From: Bradyrhizobium sp. Y36
Lineage (GTDB): Bacteria > Pseudomonadota > Alphaproteobacteria > Rhizobiales > Xanthobacteraceae
DNA: 64,000 bases
Assembly (NCBI RefSeq): GCF_002531575.1
Contig: NZ_NWTI01000025.1
Span: 40,472-104,471, forward strand
Direction of reading: 5' to 3'
The notes beneath the pieces were generated by a model. That model saw only the letters and a list, made by a program, of their open reading frames with translations, did not search any database and was not told the DNA's origin. This document shows, in pieces, positions 18,201 to 26,439 of the stretch. Made by a program: the position numbers and the translations under genes. Every line of letters starts with the position of its first letter. The stretch's first letter is position 1.

Positions 18201-18559
18201 GTCGCCGCCTGCCGATGACCTCGACCGGCCGCTCGGGCGAGGCGGTGGCCGGCGTCCGCTTCAAGGCCTGGCAGCCGGCCTCGGGCCTGCACCCGACCAT
18301 TCCGGTCCACGCGCCGCTGACCTTTGACCTGATCGACAGCTGGAACGGCCGCTCGCTCGGCGGCTGCGTCTACCACGTCGCCCACCCCGGCGGGCGCAAC
18401 TACGACACCAAGCCGGTCAACACCTACGAGGCCGAGGCGCGGCGGCTGGCGCGCTTCCAGGACCATGGCCATACGCCGGGCCCGATCCAGCCGCCCCCCG
18501 AGGAGCGCACAAATGAGTTCCCGCTGACCCTCGACTTGCGGACTCCGCTCCTGCAATGA
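15290..18559 (+). CDS. Transglutaminase fused to DUF2126 putative amidoligase
   Basis: A 1089-residue two-part protein. Residues 1 to about 290 are a bacterial transglutaminase-like domain with its N-terminal extension and the triad C180 (GAGSCRDSA), H229 (LHAWAEVYL) and D245 (GFDATSG). The rest is DUF2126, annotated in Pfam as a putative amidoligase. The GTG at 15290 follows GGAGC and gives the family N-terminus SIYVALHHVTHYKYDRP; an upstream TTG at 15233 adds unrelated residues. Published comparative genomics predicts such loci to make or modify peptides through amide bonds, with the transglutaminase as peptidase or transferase. The natural substrate is unknown. Confidence 0.88.
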   Translation: MSIYVALHHVTHYKYDRPIDLGPQTIRLRPAPHTRTPILSYSLKVTPSNHFVNWQQDPQGNWLARYVFPEKTTELKFEVDFTAQMTVVNPFDFFVEPYADSFPFDYPKDLKTELAPYLETVKPDRLFAKYLDTIPQEAPNTVNFLVELNRQLQSRIRYIIRMEPGVQTPEETLASGAGSCRDSAWLLIQTFRHLGLAARFVSGYLIQIRPDIDPIEGPPEVESDFTDLHAWAEVYLPGAGWIGFDATSGMLAGEGHIPVAATPHYRSAAPISGGAGFAEVEFAFDMSVRRIREAPRITKPFSDDSWARLDDLGEQVDGDLASADVRLTMGGEPTFVSVDDLEAAEWNTEAVGPTKRALGDDLIRRLRDRFAPGGLLHYGQGKWYPGESLPRWAFGLYWRKDGVPIWKNADLIARVENPQPAAAKDAEAFMEGTALRLGLDPGYIMPAYEDTALWLQKEAELPANVDPSDSKLSDPEARARIARVFEQGLDKPRGFVLPVQRWNAPPRWRSERWQLRRNHLFLTPGDSPLGLRLPIGSLGYVPPNQYPYIVERDPLEPRGKLPVFTLAARPEAPPRVAPEHLNTSVPVRTAMSVEVRDGVICAFMPPVERIEDYLELVAALEATAEEMQLRVHVEGYPPPFDPRIEVIKVTPDPGVIEVNIQPAKSWRDAVEITTGLYEDAGKVRLGANRFLVDGRHTGTGGGNHVVIGGSSPQDSPFLRRPDLLKSLVLYWQRHPSLSYFFSGLFIGPTSQAPRIDEARHDSIYELEIALSHVPPPGYQAPLWLVDRLFRHLLVDITGNTHRAEICIDKLYSPDGPTGRLGLVEFRALEMPPDPRMSLAQQLLIRALIAKMWREPQAGKFVRWGTALHDRYMLPHFIWEDFLDVLTELKQFGYPFEAEWYLAQLEFRFPAFGRVHHGGVTLELRQALEPWHVLGEEGSAGGTVRYVDSSVERLQVKAEGFVEGRHIVTCNGRRLPMTSTGRSGEAVAGVRFKAWQPASGLHPTIPVHAPLTFDLIDSWNGRSLGGCVYHVAHPGGRNYDTKPVNTYEAEARRLARFQDHGHTPGPIQPPPEERTNEFPLTLDLRTPLLQ

Positions 18560-18586
18560 GTATGATGGTGGGGCAGGGAGAGGCGC

Positions 18587-21112
18587 ATGGCCGAGGGCGC
18601 AGCCGAAGAGAACGACAAGGCGGGCAGGGCGCAGGCTCCGCGTGAAGGCCAGCGCCGGTTCGCGCAATGGGTCCGCGACTATCGCCGCCTGCCTGGTATC
18701 CCTGACGAGTTCCTGGGCCCCGACGGCGCCCCGCGCGCGGTCTGGAGCCGCTTTTTCGATGCCTTCGGCGCGCTCGCCCCCGACGAGATCGAGCGACGAT
18801 TCGGCATGGCCGATCGCCACCTCCGCGAGGCCGGTGTCACCTACCGTGCCCCCGGCGACAGCGCCGACCGACCCTGGTCGCTGAGCCACCTGCCGCTTTT
18901 GATCGGCGAGGCCGATTGGCAGCAGCTATGCGCCGGCATCACCCAGCGCGCCGAGCTGCTCGAGCGCGTGCTGCGCGACATCTATGGCGAGAGCCGGCTG
19001 GTCGCCGAGGGGGCGCTGCCGGCGGCCGCGATCGCCGGCAGTCCCGAATACCTGCGTCCCGTCTGCGGCGTGCCGCCGCCGGGCGGGCGCTATCTGTCGA
19101 TCTATGCCGCCGATGTCGGCCGCGGACCCGACGGGCGCTGGTGGGTGCTCGGCGACCGCACCCAGGCGCCGTCGGGGGCGGGCTACGCGCTGGAGAACCG
19201 CCTGGTGCTCTCGCGCGCCTTCTCCGACCTCTACAAGTCGATGAACGTGCCGCGCGTCGCGCCGTTCTTCGAGGCGTTCCGCGACAGTCTTCGCGCACGC
19301 GCCGACCGCGACGAGCCGCGCATTGGCGTGCTGACGCCCGGCAGCTTCAGCGAGACCTATTTCGAGCACGCCACGCTGGCGCGCTATCTCGGCTTCCTGC
19401 TGGTCGAGGGCGACGATCTCGCCGTCAGCGACAACCGCATCCACATCCGGACCGTCGCCGGCCTCAAGCGGCTCGACGTGCTGCTGCGCCGCGTCGATTC
19501 CAATTCGCTCGATCCGCTCGAGCTCGATGCCTCCTCGCATCTCGGCGTGCCCGGCCTGATCGACGTGTTGCGCAAGGATGGCGTCGTCGTCGCCAACATG
19601 CCGGGCTCCGGCGTGCTGGAGGCGCGGGCGCTGCTCGGCTTCCTGCCGGCGCTCAGCCGCCGCCTGCTCGGCGAAGAGCTGAAGATGCCGCATATCGCGA
19701 CTTGGTGGTGCGGCCAGCGCAGCGCGCGCGAGGAGGTGCTGGCGCGGCTTGACGAGGTCGCGATCGAAGGCGCCTACCGGCGCGGCGTGCCCGGTCTCGA
19801 CCGCGCGGGGCCGGTGCTCGCGAGCGAGCTGGATGCCGGCGATCGCCAGCGCCTGGTCGACGCCATCAATACGCGCGGCATGGACTATGTCGGCCAGGAG
19901 GTGGTGCGGCTCTCGACCATGCCGGTGTGGGAGCAGGGCCAGATCACGCCGCGTCCGTTCGTGCTGCGCGTGTTCGCCGCGGCAACGCCGGACGGCTGGG
20001 CCATCATGCCCGGCGGCTTCTGCCGTATCGCCGAACAGGCCGACGCGCGCGCGGTGTCGATGGGCGACGGTGCGCGGGCCGCCGACGTCTGGATCGTCTC
20101 CGACAAGCAGGTCTCGACCGCGACCTTGCTGCCGGCGACCGACAAGGTCCGCATCCGCCGCATCGCCGGCGTGCTGCCGAGCCGGGCCGCCGACAATCTG
20201 TTCTGGCTCGGCCGCTATCTCGAGCGCGCCGAGGCGACGCTGCGCCTCGTGCGCGCCTTGGGCTCGCCGAGCGGGCCCAACAAGGGCACCGCGGCCTCGC
20301 AGCAAGCCGCCGAGCGCATCCAGCGCCTGCTGGTGGCCTGGGGGGCGGTCTCGCAGACATCGCGCACCGCGCCGGGACGCATCGTCGCCGAGGCGTTGCA
20401 AAGCCCGGACCGGTTCGGCTCGGCGCTGTCGCTGGTGCGCGCGGCACAGCGCACGGCGACCTCCTTGCGCGAGCGGCTGTCGCCCGACGCCTGGCAGGTC
20501 ATCACCGAGATGGCCGAGCGCCTCGCCTACGAGGTCGAGGACGACGACAGTGTGGTGAGCGCGGCAGAGCTGACCTTGCAGGAGCTGGCGAGCCTGGCCG
20601 GCCTTGCGCAGGAGAACATGAACCGTGCCGCCGGCTGGCGCTTCCTCGACATCGGCCGCCGCACCGAGCGCGCCATCAACACCATGCGCTTCACGCGCCA
20701 GTTCGCCTATGACGAGGCCGGCGACGAGGATCTCGATATCCTGCTGACGCTGGTGGATTGCCAGATCACCTACCGCTCGCGCTATCTGCTGGCGCCGATC
20801 CTGGCGCCGGTGCGCGACCTTGCCGTGCTCGACGGCTACAATCCGCGTTCGGTGGCATTCCAGGTGACGACGCTGAACGAGCACATCGCCGCGCTGCCGA
20901 GCCTGAAGGAGCACGGCCTGATCGAGAAGCCGCAACGGCTCGCGGTGGCGCTGCAGGCGACGCTTGCAACGGCCGAGGCCGAGAAGCTCGAGGTCAAGAC
21001 GCTGTTCGCGCTGGAGCAGGACCTGCTCAGCCTCGCGGATGCGATCGGGCAGCACTACTTCCCGCACGGTCCCAACGCGGCCCGGCCGGAAAAGCTGACG
21101 GGGCTGGCGTGA
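18587..21112 (+). CDS. Circularly permuted ATP-grasp protein with alpha-E domain
   Basis: An 841-residue fusion. Residues about 70-500 form a circularly permuted ATP-grasp domain (for example PGSFSETYFEHATLARYLGF and LLVEGDDLAV). From about 515 the alpha-E domain begins, with its conserved ER motif in NLFWLGRYLERAEATLRLVR. The family usually carries these as one fusion or as two adjacent genes. ATP-grasp enzymes form amide bonds through acyl phosphates, fitting peptide ligation alongside the flanking transglutaminase genes. It starts 27 bases after the amidoligase gene, and its stop overlaps the next gene's GTG. Confidence 0.9.
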   Translation: MAEGAAEENDKAGRAQAPREGQRRFAQWVRDYRRLPGIPDEFLGPDGAPRAVWSRFFDAFGALAPDEIERRFGMADRHLREAGVTYRAPGDSADRPWSLSHLPLLIGEADWQQLCAGITQRAELLERVLRDIYGESRLVAEGALPAAAIAGSPEYLRPVCGVPPPGGRYLSIYAADVGRGPDGRWWVLGDRTQAPSGAGYALENRLVLSRAFSDLYKSMNVPRVAPFFEAFRDSLRARADRDEPRIGVLTPGSFSETYFEHATLARYLGFLLVEGDDLAVSDNRIHIRTVAGLKRLDVLLRRVDSNSLDPLELDASSHLGVPGLIDVLRKDGVVVANMPGSGVLEARALLGFLPALSRRLLGEELKMPHIATWWCGQRSAREEVLARLDEVAIEGAYRRGVPGLDRAGPVLASELDAGDRQRLVDAINTRGMDYVGQEVVRLSTMPVWEQGQITPRPFVLRVFAAATPDGWAIMPGGFCRIAEQADARAVSMGDGARAADVWIVSDKQVSTATLLPATDKVRIRRIAGVLPSRAADNLFWLGRYLERAEATLRLVRALGSPSGPNKGTAASQQAAERIQRLLVAWGAVSQTSRTAPGRIVAEALQSPDRFGSALSLVRAAQRTATSLRERLSPDAWQVITEMAERLAYEVEDDDSVVSAAELTLQELASLAGLAQENMNRAAGWRFLDIGRRTERAINTMRFTRQFAYDEAGDEDLDILLTLVDCQITYRSRYLLAPILAPVRDLAVLDGYNPRSVAFQVTTLNEHIAALPSLKEHGLIEKPQRLAVALQATLATAEAEKLEVKTLFALEQDLLSLADAIGQHYFPHGPNAARPEKLTGLA

Positions 21113-21987
21113 TCTACGACATCCGCCACGTCACCACTTACGAATACGAGAACCCGGTCAGCTTCGCCCGCTGCACGCTGCGGCTGGAGCCGCGCAGCGG
21201 CGACGGCCAGGAGCTGATCTCGCACCGTGTCGAGATCCGTCCGCGCCCCGCCGAGCGCACCGTGCGGCGCGATTTCTTCGGCGCGCTGACCGAAAGCATC
21301 GTGATCGAGGCCGCGCATCGCAACTTGCGGATCGACTCGCGCTCGCGCGTCTCGGTGTCGCGCCAGCCGCCGGCGCGCGATGCCGCAAGCCCGCCCTGGG
21401 AGAGCGTTCGCGACATCGCCTTCGAGGCGACCAGCCTCGGGCCGGCCTCGCCGGTCGGCTATGTCTTCGCGAGCCCGCTTGTGCCGGTGCTGCGTCCGGT
21501 CAGCACCTATGCCGCCGAGAGCTTTCCGCCGGGCACTGGCATCCTCAAGGGTGCAGTCGATCTGATGCACCGTATCCGCACCCAGTTTCGCTACGATCCG
21601 AAGGCGACGGTGATCTCGACGCCGCTCACCGAGGTCTTCGACAAGCGCCACGGCGTCTGCCAGGACTTTGCCCATGTGATGATCGCGGGCCTGCGCGGGC
21701 TCGGCCTGCCGGCCGCCTATGTCAGCGGATATCTGCGTACCATTCCGCCGCCGGGCCAGCCGCGCCTGCAAGGCGCGGACGCCACCCACGCCTGGGTGTC
21801 GCTGTGGTGCGGAGAGAAGCTCGGCTGGGTCGATTTCGATCCGACCAACGATCTCCTGGTCGGCAACGACCACATCGTGCTCGCGGTCGGCCGCGACTTC
21901 TCCGACGTCTCGCCGGTCGACGGCATCATCGTCGGCTCGCCGAAGCAGAAGCTGGGCGTCGCCGTGGATGTGGTCGCGGTGGAGTAG
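21109..21987 (+). CDS. Transglutaminase-like cysteine protease family protein
   Basis: A 292-residue protein with an N-terminal transglutaminase-associated beta domain (IYDIRHVTTYEYENPV) and a catalytic domain with C184 (HGVCQDFAH), H227 (THAWVSLW) and D244 (FDPTNDLL). The GTG at 21109 overlaps the upstream stop (GTGA), so translation is coupled. It completes the conserved set of two transglutaminases, DUF2126, ATP-grasp and alpha-E. The protein is cytoplasmic, with no signal peptide. Probable roles are cleavage of, or transfer to, the peptide product of the ATP-grasp partner; this is inference. Confidence 0.9.
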   Translation: MIYDIRHVTTYEYENPVSFARCTLRLEPRSGDGQELISHRVEIRPRPAERTVRRDFFGALTESIVIEAAHRNLRIDSRSRVSVSRQPPARDAASPPWESVRDIAFEATSLGPASPVGYVFASPLVPVLRPVSTYAAESFPPGTGILKGAVDLMHRIRTQFRYDPKATVISTPLTEVFDKRHGVCQDFAHVMIAGLRGLGLPAAYVSGYLRTIPPPGQPRLQGADATHAWVSLWCGEKLGWVDFDPTNDLLVGNDHIVLAVGRDFSDVSPVDGIIVGSPKQKLGVAVDVVAVE

Positions 21988-22091
21988 GGCGTACTCATAA
22001 GCGTCGGCTTGGCAACGCAAGGCGGAAGTCGGCCATTTTGAATGTGATCGGCAGCTTTTGACCCAAAGCGGACCTGTGTGGGAGCCTTATC

Positions 22092-22271
22092 CTAGTTCGT
22101 TTTTGGCCATTTCCATGTAGCTATCAGATACGCGGAAAGACCCAAAATTGCGGCCCACAGTACGATCCGAATCGGCTTCGACTCGCCGCCATCGACGAGG
22201 CCGTATAGCGTCAGGAGAAAGTAAACGACTCCGCATCCTAGCAGGGTCCATTTCAACGCGCCTCTCGACAT
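22092..22271 (-). CDS. Small two-segment membrane protein, unknown
   Basis: A 59-residue protein with two hydrophobic segments (about 6-24 and 34-52) separated by GGESKPIR, ending in a basic tail. The ATG at 22271 was used; an in-frame TTG four codons upstream is preceded by GGGGA and could be the real start. It lies alone between the transglutaminase and the phosphodiesterase genes. The composition and two clean membrane segments favour a real gene, but no family is recognised. Confidence 0.5.
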   Translation of the reverse strand: MSRGALKWTLLGCGVVYFLLTLYGLVDGGESKPIRIVLWAAILGLSAYLIATWKWPKTN

Positions 22272-22465
22272 TGCAGAACCCAATCAATCCCCGACCGCGT
22301 CAGTTTGCCCATCTCTTTCATACCATAGCGATTTCGGACTGTGGCCCATCTTCGACCTAAGGTGATGGACGCCAACGCGCAGCTATCAGAGGCGGAGCGG
22401 ACCTTACAAGAAGTGCAGCGCGGGTTTTTGAAAGTATGCCGCTGGAAGCGGTCTTCGTTTGCCGA

Positions 22466-23290
22466 TCACCGAACCATGGTCTCGCGATCCCAGGCCTGAT
22501 AGTCGGGCGAGCCTTCGATGCGGATCGGACCCTCGTAGCCGTATTCCACCATGTGCACGGTCACATAGTCGTCCCCGAAGAACACGACGCCATAGGATTG
22601 CGGCAGGTCGGACGCGCTCAGCAATTTGGTCTCGGAGAACAGCGGGTAGCTCGCGTGATTGGTGCCCCGCAGCGACGAGACGGGAACGCCTGCGACCGAA
22701 CCGGCTAGCGGCAAATGACAATGCCCGAAGAAGACGTGACGGATCTTTGACCGGTTGCGGCCAAGGACACGCCGGAACGGAGCGTCGTCGAGCAGGCGGA
22801 TCTGGTCGAGCGGGGCGAGATGCACCGGCATCGGGTTATGGTGCATGAACAGCAGGAACGGCCCGTCATGCTCGGCAAGCCGCGCCTCGAGCCAGCCGAG
22901 GCGCTCGTCGCAATAGCGGCCGGCATGCGTCTCCGGATGGGCGGTGTCGAGGAACAGGCAGCGGCCGGCGGCGGTATCGTGCACGCCCTGGACGAAGCCG
23001 TTCTCGTCGGCGAGTTCGGGGAACACGCCGAGGAAGGCGTCGCGCCGATCGTGGTTGCCGATGCACAGCCGGACCGGCAGCGGATATGCGTCGAGGCGCT
23101 GCTTGAGCCAGTGATAGTCGGCGGCATCGCCCCAATCCGAGAGATCGCCGGTGATCACCAACACCTCGGCGTCGTGATGGTCTTTCAGGGCGTGCGCGAG
23201 CGCCCGCTCGAAATTGGCGCGCGGATTGCGGCCGCCGATGGTCGCGCCGGGCGCCGTCAGGTGAATGTCGCTCAGATGCAGCAGCTTCAT
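22466..23290 (-). CDS. Calcineurin-type metallophosphoesterase
   Basis: A 274-residue class III phosphodiesterase with all metal-binding motifs in order: D-x-H (LSDIHL), ITGDLSD, CIGNHDRR, MHHNP and GHCH. It resembles the CpdA/GpdQ group that hydrolyses cyclic nucleotides or glycerophosphodiesters. The ATG at 23290 fits the family N-terminus MKLLHLSD. It is the last gene of a minus-strand run encoding a Ugp/Mal-type ABC importer, 65 bases downstream of the binding-protein gene. That setting favours a glycerophosphodiester or similar imported phosphodiester as substrate. Confidence 0.87.
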   Translation of the reverse strand: MKLLHLSDIHLTAPGATIGGRNPRANFERALAHALKDHHDAEVLVITGDLSDWGDAADYHWLKQRLDAYPLPVRLCIGNHDRRDAFLGVFPELADENGFVQGVHDTAAGRCLFLDTAHPETHAGRYCDERLGWLEARLAEHDGPFLLFMHHNPMPVHLAPLDQIRLLDDAPFRRVLGRNRSKIRHVFFGHCHLPLAGSVAGVPVSSLRGTNHASYPLFSETKLLSASDLPQSYGVVFFGDDYVTVHMVEYGYEGPIRIEGSPDYQAWDRETMVR

Positions 23291-23355
23291 CGTTCGTCTC
23301 CATTCTTGCGGCACGGGGCGCCGTGGCGCCCCGTGCTTGGCTGACGTCGTGATGC

Positions 23356-24630
23356 TCAGCGCGCGGCGCCGGTGGTCTTCGGCAGCAGCTTCTGCACATC
23401 CGCCGTCATGTCGGCGAGGACGGCGTCGGGCTCATTGGCGCGGGCGCCCGAGATGATCGCGTTGAGGTGATCCTTGATCACGTCGGTGATCTTCAGGCCG
23501 TTGTCGCCGGGGAAGGCGTACCATTTGGTGAGCAGCGGGAGCTGGCCGACCGCGGTGTAGTTGTTGGGGTTCTTGACGTAGAAGTCCTTCAGATAGACCT
23601 CGTTGGCGACCTTGTTGGGCGGCATGTAACCGGTGGTCTCCGCCATGATCGCTGCGCCCTTGGGGCCGGTCCAGAACTTCACCGCTTCCCAGGATGCGTC
23701 GCGCTTGGCCTTGTCCTTGGCGAGGATCAGCACGACATTGCCGCCGGCCGGCAGCCGGCCGTTCGGGGAAGCCACGTCCGGGAACGGGATCGTCTTCAAC
23801 GCGAACTTGCCGCCGGTCATCTGGGTGACCTTGTTGAGGTCCGAGGTCGAGGTGACGTGAAAGCCGGTCTTGCCGGTCGCGAACGCCGCGCGCATCGACG
23901 GCTGGTCGAGATTGGGCATGCCGCCCTCGTTGACGAGCCGCGCGATCATGTTGATGGCGAACTTGCCTTCCGGTCCGTCGAACGCGACCTTGGTCTCGTC
24001 GGCATTGAGCATGGTGCCGCCCCGCGCGAAGACCGGGGCCTGCCACAGCCAGTTGCCGGTGATGTCCCAGGCATAGGTGACGCCGTTGGTGTCGCTACCG
24101 AGCGCCTTGATCTTCTTGGCGAGCGTGAGCAGCTCGTCCCAGCTCTTGGGCAGATTGTCCACGTCGCCGCCGGCCTGCTTCACGAGGTCGAGATTGACGT
24201 AGACGATGGGCAGCGAGATCGCGAAGGGAAGGGCGTAGACTTTTCCGCTGGCGGTGCCGATGTCGTACATCGCCTGGTGGAAGCCCTGCTTGTCGAAGTC
24301 CTTTTCGGCCGCGATGTAGCCGTCGAGCGGGGCGGGGATGTTCTTGTCGACCAGGACGCGGATGCGGTTCAGGCCCTGGAAGGACACGTCGGGCATCTGA
24401 TTGGTGACGGCTTCGCGCAGCACCTTCTGGGTGCCGTCTTCGTAGGATTCGTAAGGCGCCCGCATGGTGACCTTGATCTCCGGGTGCACCTTGGCGAACT
24501 CCTCGGCGATGCGCTTGTGGGTCTCGGTGAACAGCTCCGGATAGGGATACTGCATCACGATCTCGGTCTGCGCGAGCGCAGAGCCGGCCGCAAGCGACAG
24601 AGCCGCCGCGGCGATGATGGACTTCAGCAT
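23356..24630 (-). CDS. ABC transporter substrate-binding protein, UgpB/MalE type
   Basis: A 424-residue periplasmic binding protein. A signal peptide of about 20 residues ends in AGSALA-Q, followed by a family 1 extracellular solute-binding fold (SWDELLTLAKKIKALG is a recognisable element). The ATG at 24630 gives a clean signal sequence; upstream codons do not. It delivers a sugar or glycerol-3-phosphate-like solute to the adjacent permeases. The phosphodiesterase downstream hints at a phosphate-containing ligand, but binding residues cannot be assigned by eye. Confidence 0.88.
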   Translation of the reverse strand: MLKSIIAAAALSLAAGSALAQTEIVMQYPYPELFTETHKRIAEEFAKVHPEIKVTMRAPYESYEDGTQKVLREAVTNQMPDVSFQGLNRIRVLVDKNIPAPLDGYIAAEKDFDKQGFHQAMYDIGTASGKVYALPFAISLPIVYVNLDLVKQAGGDVDNLPKSWDELLTLAKKIKALGSDTNGVTYAWDITGNWLWQAPVFARGGTMLNADETKVAFDGPEGKFAINMIARLVNEGGMPNLDQPSMRAAFATGKTGFHVTSTSDLNKVTQMTGGKFALKTIPFPDVASPNGRLPAGGNVVLILAKDKAKRDASWEAVKFWTGPKGAAIMAETTGYMPPNKVANEVYLKDFYVKNPNNYTAVGQLPLLTKWYAFPGDNGLKITDVIKDHLNAIISGARANEPDAVLADMTADVQKLLPKTTGAAR

Positions 24631-24658
24631 GGATAGACTCCTGTTTGAGTTGACGCGG

Positions 24659-25495
24659 TTACTTGATCCCGGTGAGGGTGATGCCCTCGATGAAGCGGCG
24701 CTGGGCAAAGAGGAAAGCGATGACGAGCGGCGCGATGATCACCATCGCCGCGGCCATCAGCGGGCCGTAACTGGTGCCGGCCTCGTTGTTGCGGAAATGC
24801 GCGACCGCAAGCGGCGGCGTGCGCAATTGCTCGCTGTTGAGCACGATCAGGGGCCAGAAATAGTCGTTCCAGTGCGCGACCACGGAGAAGATGCCGAAGG
24901 CCGTCACGGCCGGGATCGCGGCCGGCAGCATCACCCGCCAGACGATGCCGAATTCGGAGATGCCGTCCATGCGCGCGGCATCGACGAGATCGTCCGGCAC
25001 GGTCTTGAAGAACTGGCGCATCAGGAAGATGCCGAACACCGAGATCGTGAAGGGCAGGACGAGCGCGGCATAGCTGTCGAGCAGGCCGACCTTGTGCAGC
25101 AGCAGGAAGACCGGGATCGCGGTCGCCTGCGGCGGGATCAGGATCCCGAACAGAACCAGGGCAAACAGCGTCTCGCGGCCGAGGAAGCGAAGTTTCGCGA
25201 GCGCGTAGGCCGCCGGCAGCGCCACCATGACCTGCAGTACGAAGATCGAGACCGTGACGATGACGCCGTTGAGCAGGAAGCGCAGCAGATTGGCCTTGGC
25301 GAAGGCCTCGCGCAGATTGTCCCACAGCGCGAACTGGTGCGGGATCAGATGCAGCTCGCTGGAGAAGATTTCGGTCTGCGGCTTGGACGCGGTCGAGATC
25401 ATCCAGATGAAGGGCGCCAGCATCAGCGCGGCGCCCGCGATCAGGAGCAAATGGCGAAGGATCGCCCGGAGCGTGACGGAATGCGTGTGGCTCAT
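24659..25495 (-). CDS. ABC sugar/G3P transporter permease, MalG/UgpE type
   Basis: A 278-residue inner-membrane protein with six hydrophobic segments and the EAA loop (DAARMDGISEFGIVWRVMLP) that contacts the ATPase. The ATG at 25495 overlaps the stop of the upstream permease by four bases (ATGA), indicating coupled translation. It forms the channel with the partner permease. Confidence 0.9.
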   Translation of the reverse strand: MSHTHSVTLRAILRHLLLIAGAALMLAPFIWMISTASKPQTEIFSSELHLIPHQFALWDNLREAFAKANLLRFLLNGVIVTVSIFVLQVMVALPAAYALAKLRFLGRETLFALVLFGILIPPQATAIPVFLLLHKVGLLDSYAALVLPFTISVFGIFLMRQFFKTVPDDLVDAARMDGISEFGIVWRVMLPAAIPAVTAFGIFSVVAHWNDYFWPLIVLNSEQLRTPPLAVAHFRNNEAGTSYGPLMAAAMVIIAPLVIAFLFAQRRFIEGITLTGIK

Positions 25496-26439
25496 GTGTA
25501 ATGCACGCCGCGATCGGCGAGCCTCGACTTGATCAGTGTGAGCGCGAGGACGAAGACCAGGAAGACGACCGTGATCGCCGCGGCGTAGCCCGAACGGAAG
25601 AACTCGAAGCCTTCCGTGTACATGGTATGGATCAGGACCTCGGTGGATTTGGACGGACCGCCCTTGGTCAGCACATGCACCGTGTCGAACACCTGGAACG
25701 AGCGGATGCCGGAGATCACGACGACGAAGGTCGTGACCGGTCCGAGCATCGGCCAGGTCACGAGGCGGAAGCGCGCCCAGCCGCTCGACGCGCCGTCGAT
25801 TTCGGCCGCTTCGTAGAGTTGCTTGGGGATGGAGACGAGGCCGGCGAGAAACAGCACCATGTTGAAGCCGACCGCCTGCCAGATACCGATCGCACACAGC
25901 GCATAGAGGGCGGTGCTGCGGTCCTGCAGCCAGGCGAAGGCCGGCAGGCCCGCGCCGCGCAACAGTCCGTTCACCAGGCCGAATTGCGGATGCAGCATGA
26001 ATTCCCACACCACCGCCATCGCGATCAGGGTCGCCATCACGGGCAGGAAATAGATCGTCCGATAAAGGCTGCGCAGGCTGGTGCCGCTCTGGATCAGGAG
26101 CGCGATCGCAAGGCCTGCGATCACGGCGCCGGGCACCACGACCACGACATAGGTCAGGGTGTTGCGCAGCGCGGTCCAGAACACCTTGTCGGCGAACAGG
26201 TCCTGGTAGTTGGCGAGCCCGATCCAGGAGAAATGCGGCGCGCCGAGCTGATAATCGGTGAAGGAGAGGGCGATCACGCCCGCGAGCGGACCCAGCAGCA
26301 TGACCAGCATGAGCGCCGCGGCCGGCGCCACCAGCGCGTAGGCGGCGTATGTGCGCCGGCTGCCATGAACCGGCAGCGACCGCCTTGCGGCGCCGGCGGG
26401 GACAATGGCCGCGTCAATGGTCATCGAACCGTCAGACAT
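25492..26439 (-). CDS. ABC sugar/G3P transporter permease, MalF/UgpA type
   Basis: A 315-residue inner-membrane protein with six to seven hydrophobic segments and the EAA loop EAAEIDGASSGWARFRLVTWP. The start at 26439 overlaps the ATPase gene end by 8 bases; a second ATG at 26424 is also possible. It is the heterodimer partner of the following permease. Confidence 0.9.
   Translation of the reverse strand: MSDGSMTIDAAIVPAGAARRSLPVHGSRRTYAAYALVAPAAALMLVMLLGPLAGVIALSFTDYQLGAPHFSWIGLANYQDLFADKVFWTALRNTLTYVVVVVPGAVIAGLAIALLIQSGTSLRSLYRTIYFLPVMATLIAMAVVWEFMLHPQFGLVNGLLRGAGLPAFAWLQDRSTALYALCAIGIWQAVGFNMVLFLAGLVSIPKQLYEAAEIDGASSGWARFRLVTWPMLGPVTTFVVVISGIRSFQVFDTVHVLTKGGPSKSTEVLIHTMYTEGFEFFRSGYAAAITVVFLVFVLALTLIKSRLADRGVHYT

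Noticed and set aside
18926..21067. 713-codon open frame on the minus strand opposite the ATP-grasp gene
   Set aside because: Antisense shadow of a well-supported gene; composition is typical of the reverse frame and it has no recognisable motif.
22365..22499. 44-codon frame between the small membrane protein and the phosphodiesterase
   Set aside because: It runs into the 3' end of the phosphodiesterase gene antisense, has no convincing ribosome site and no recognisable product.
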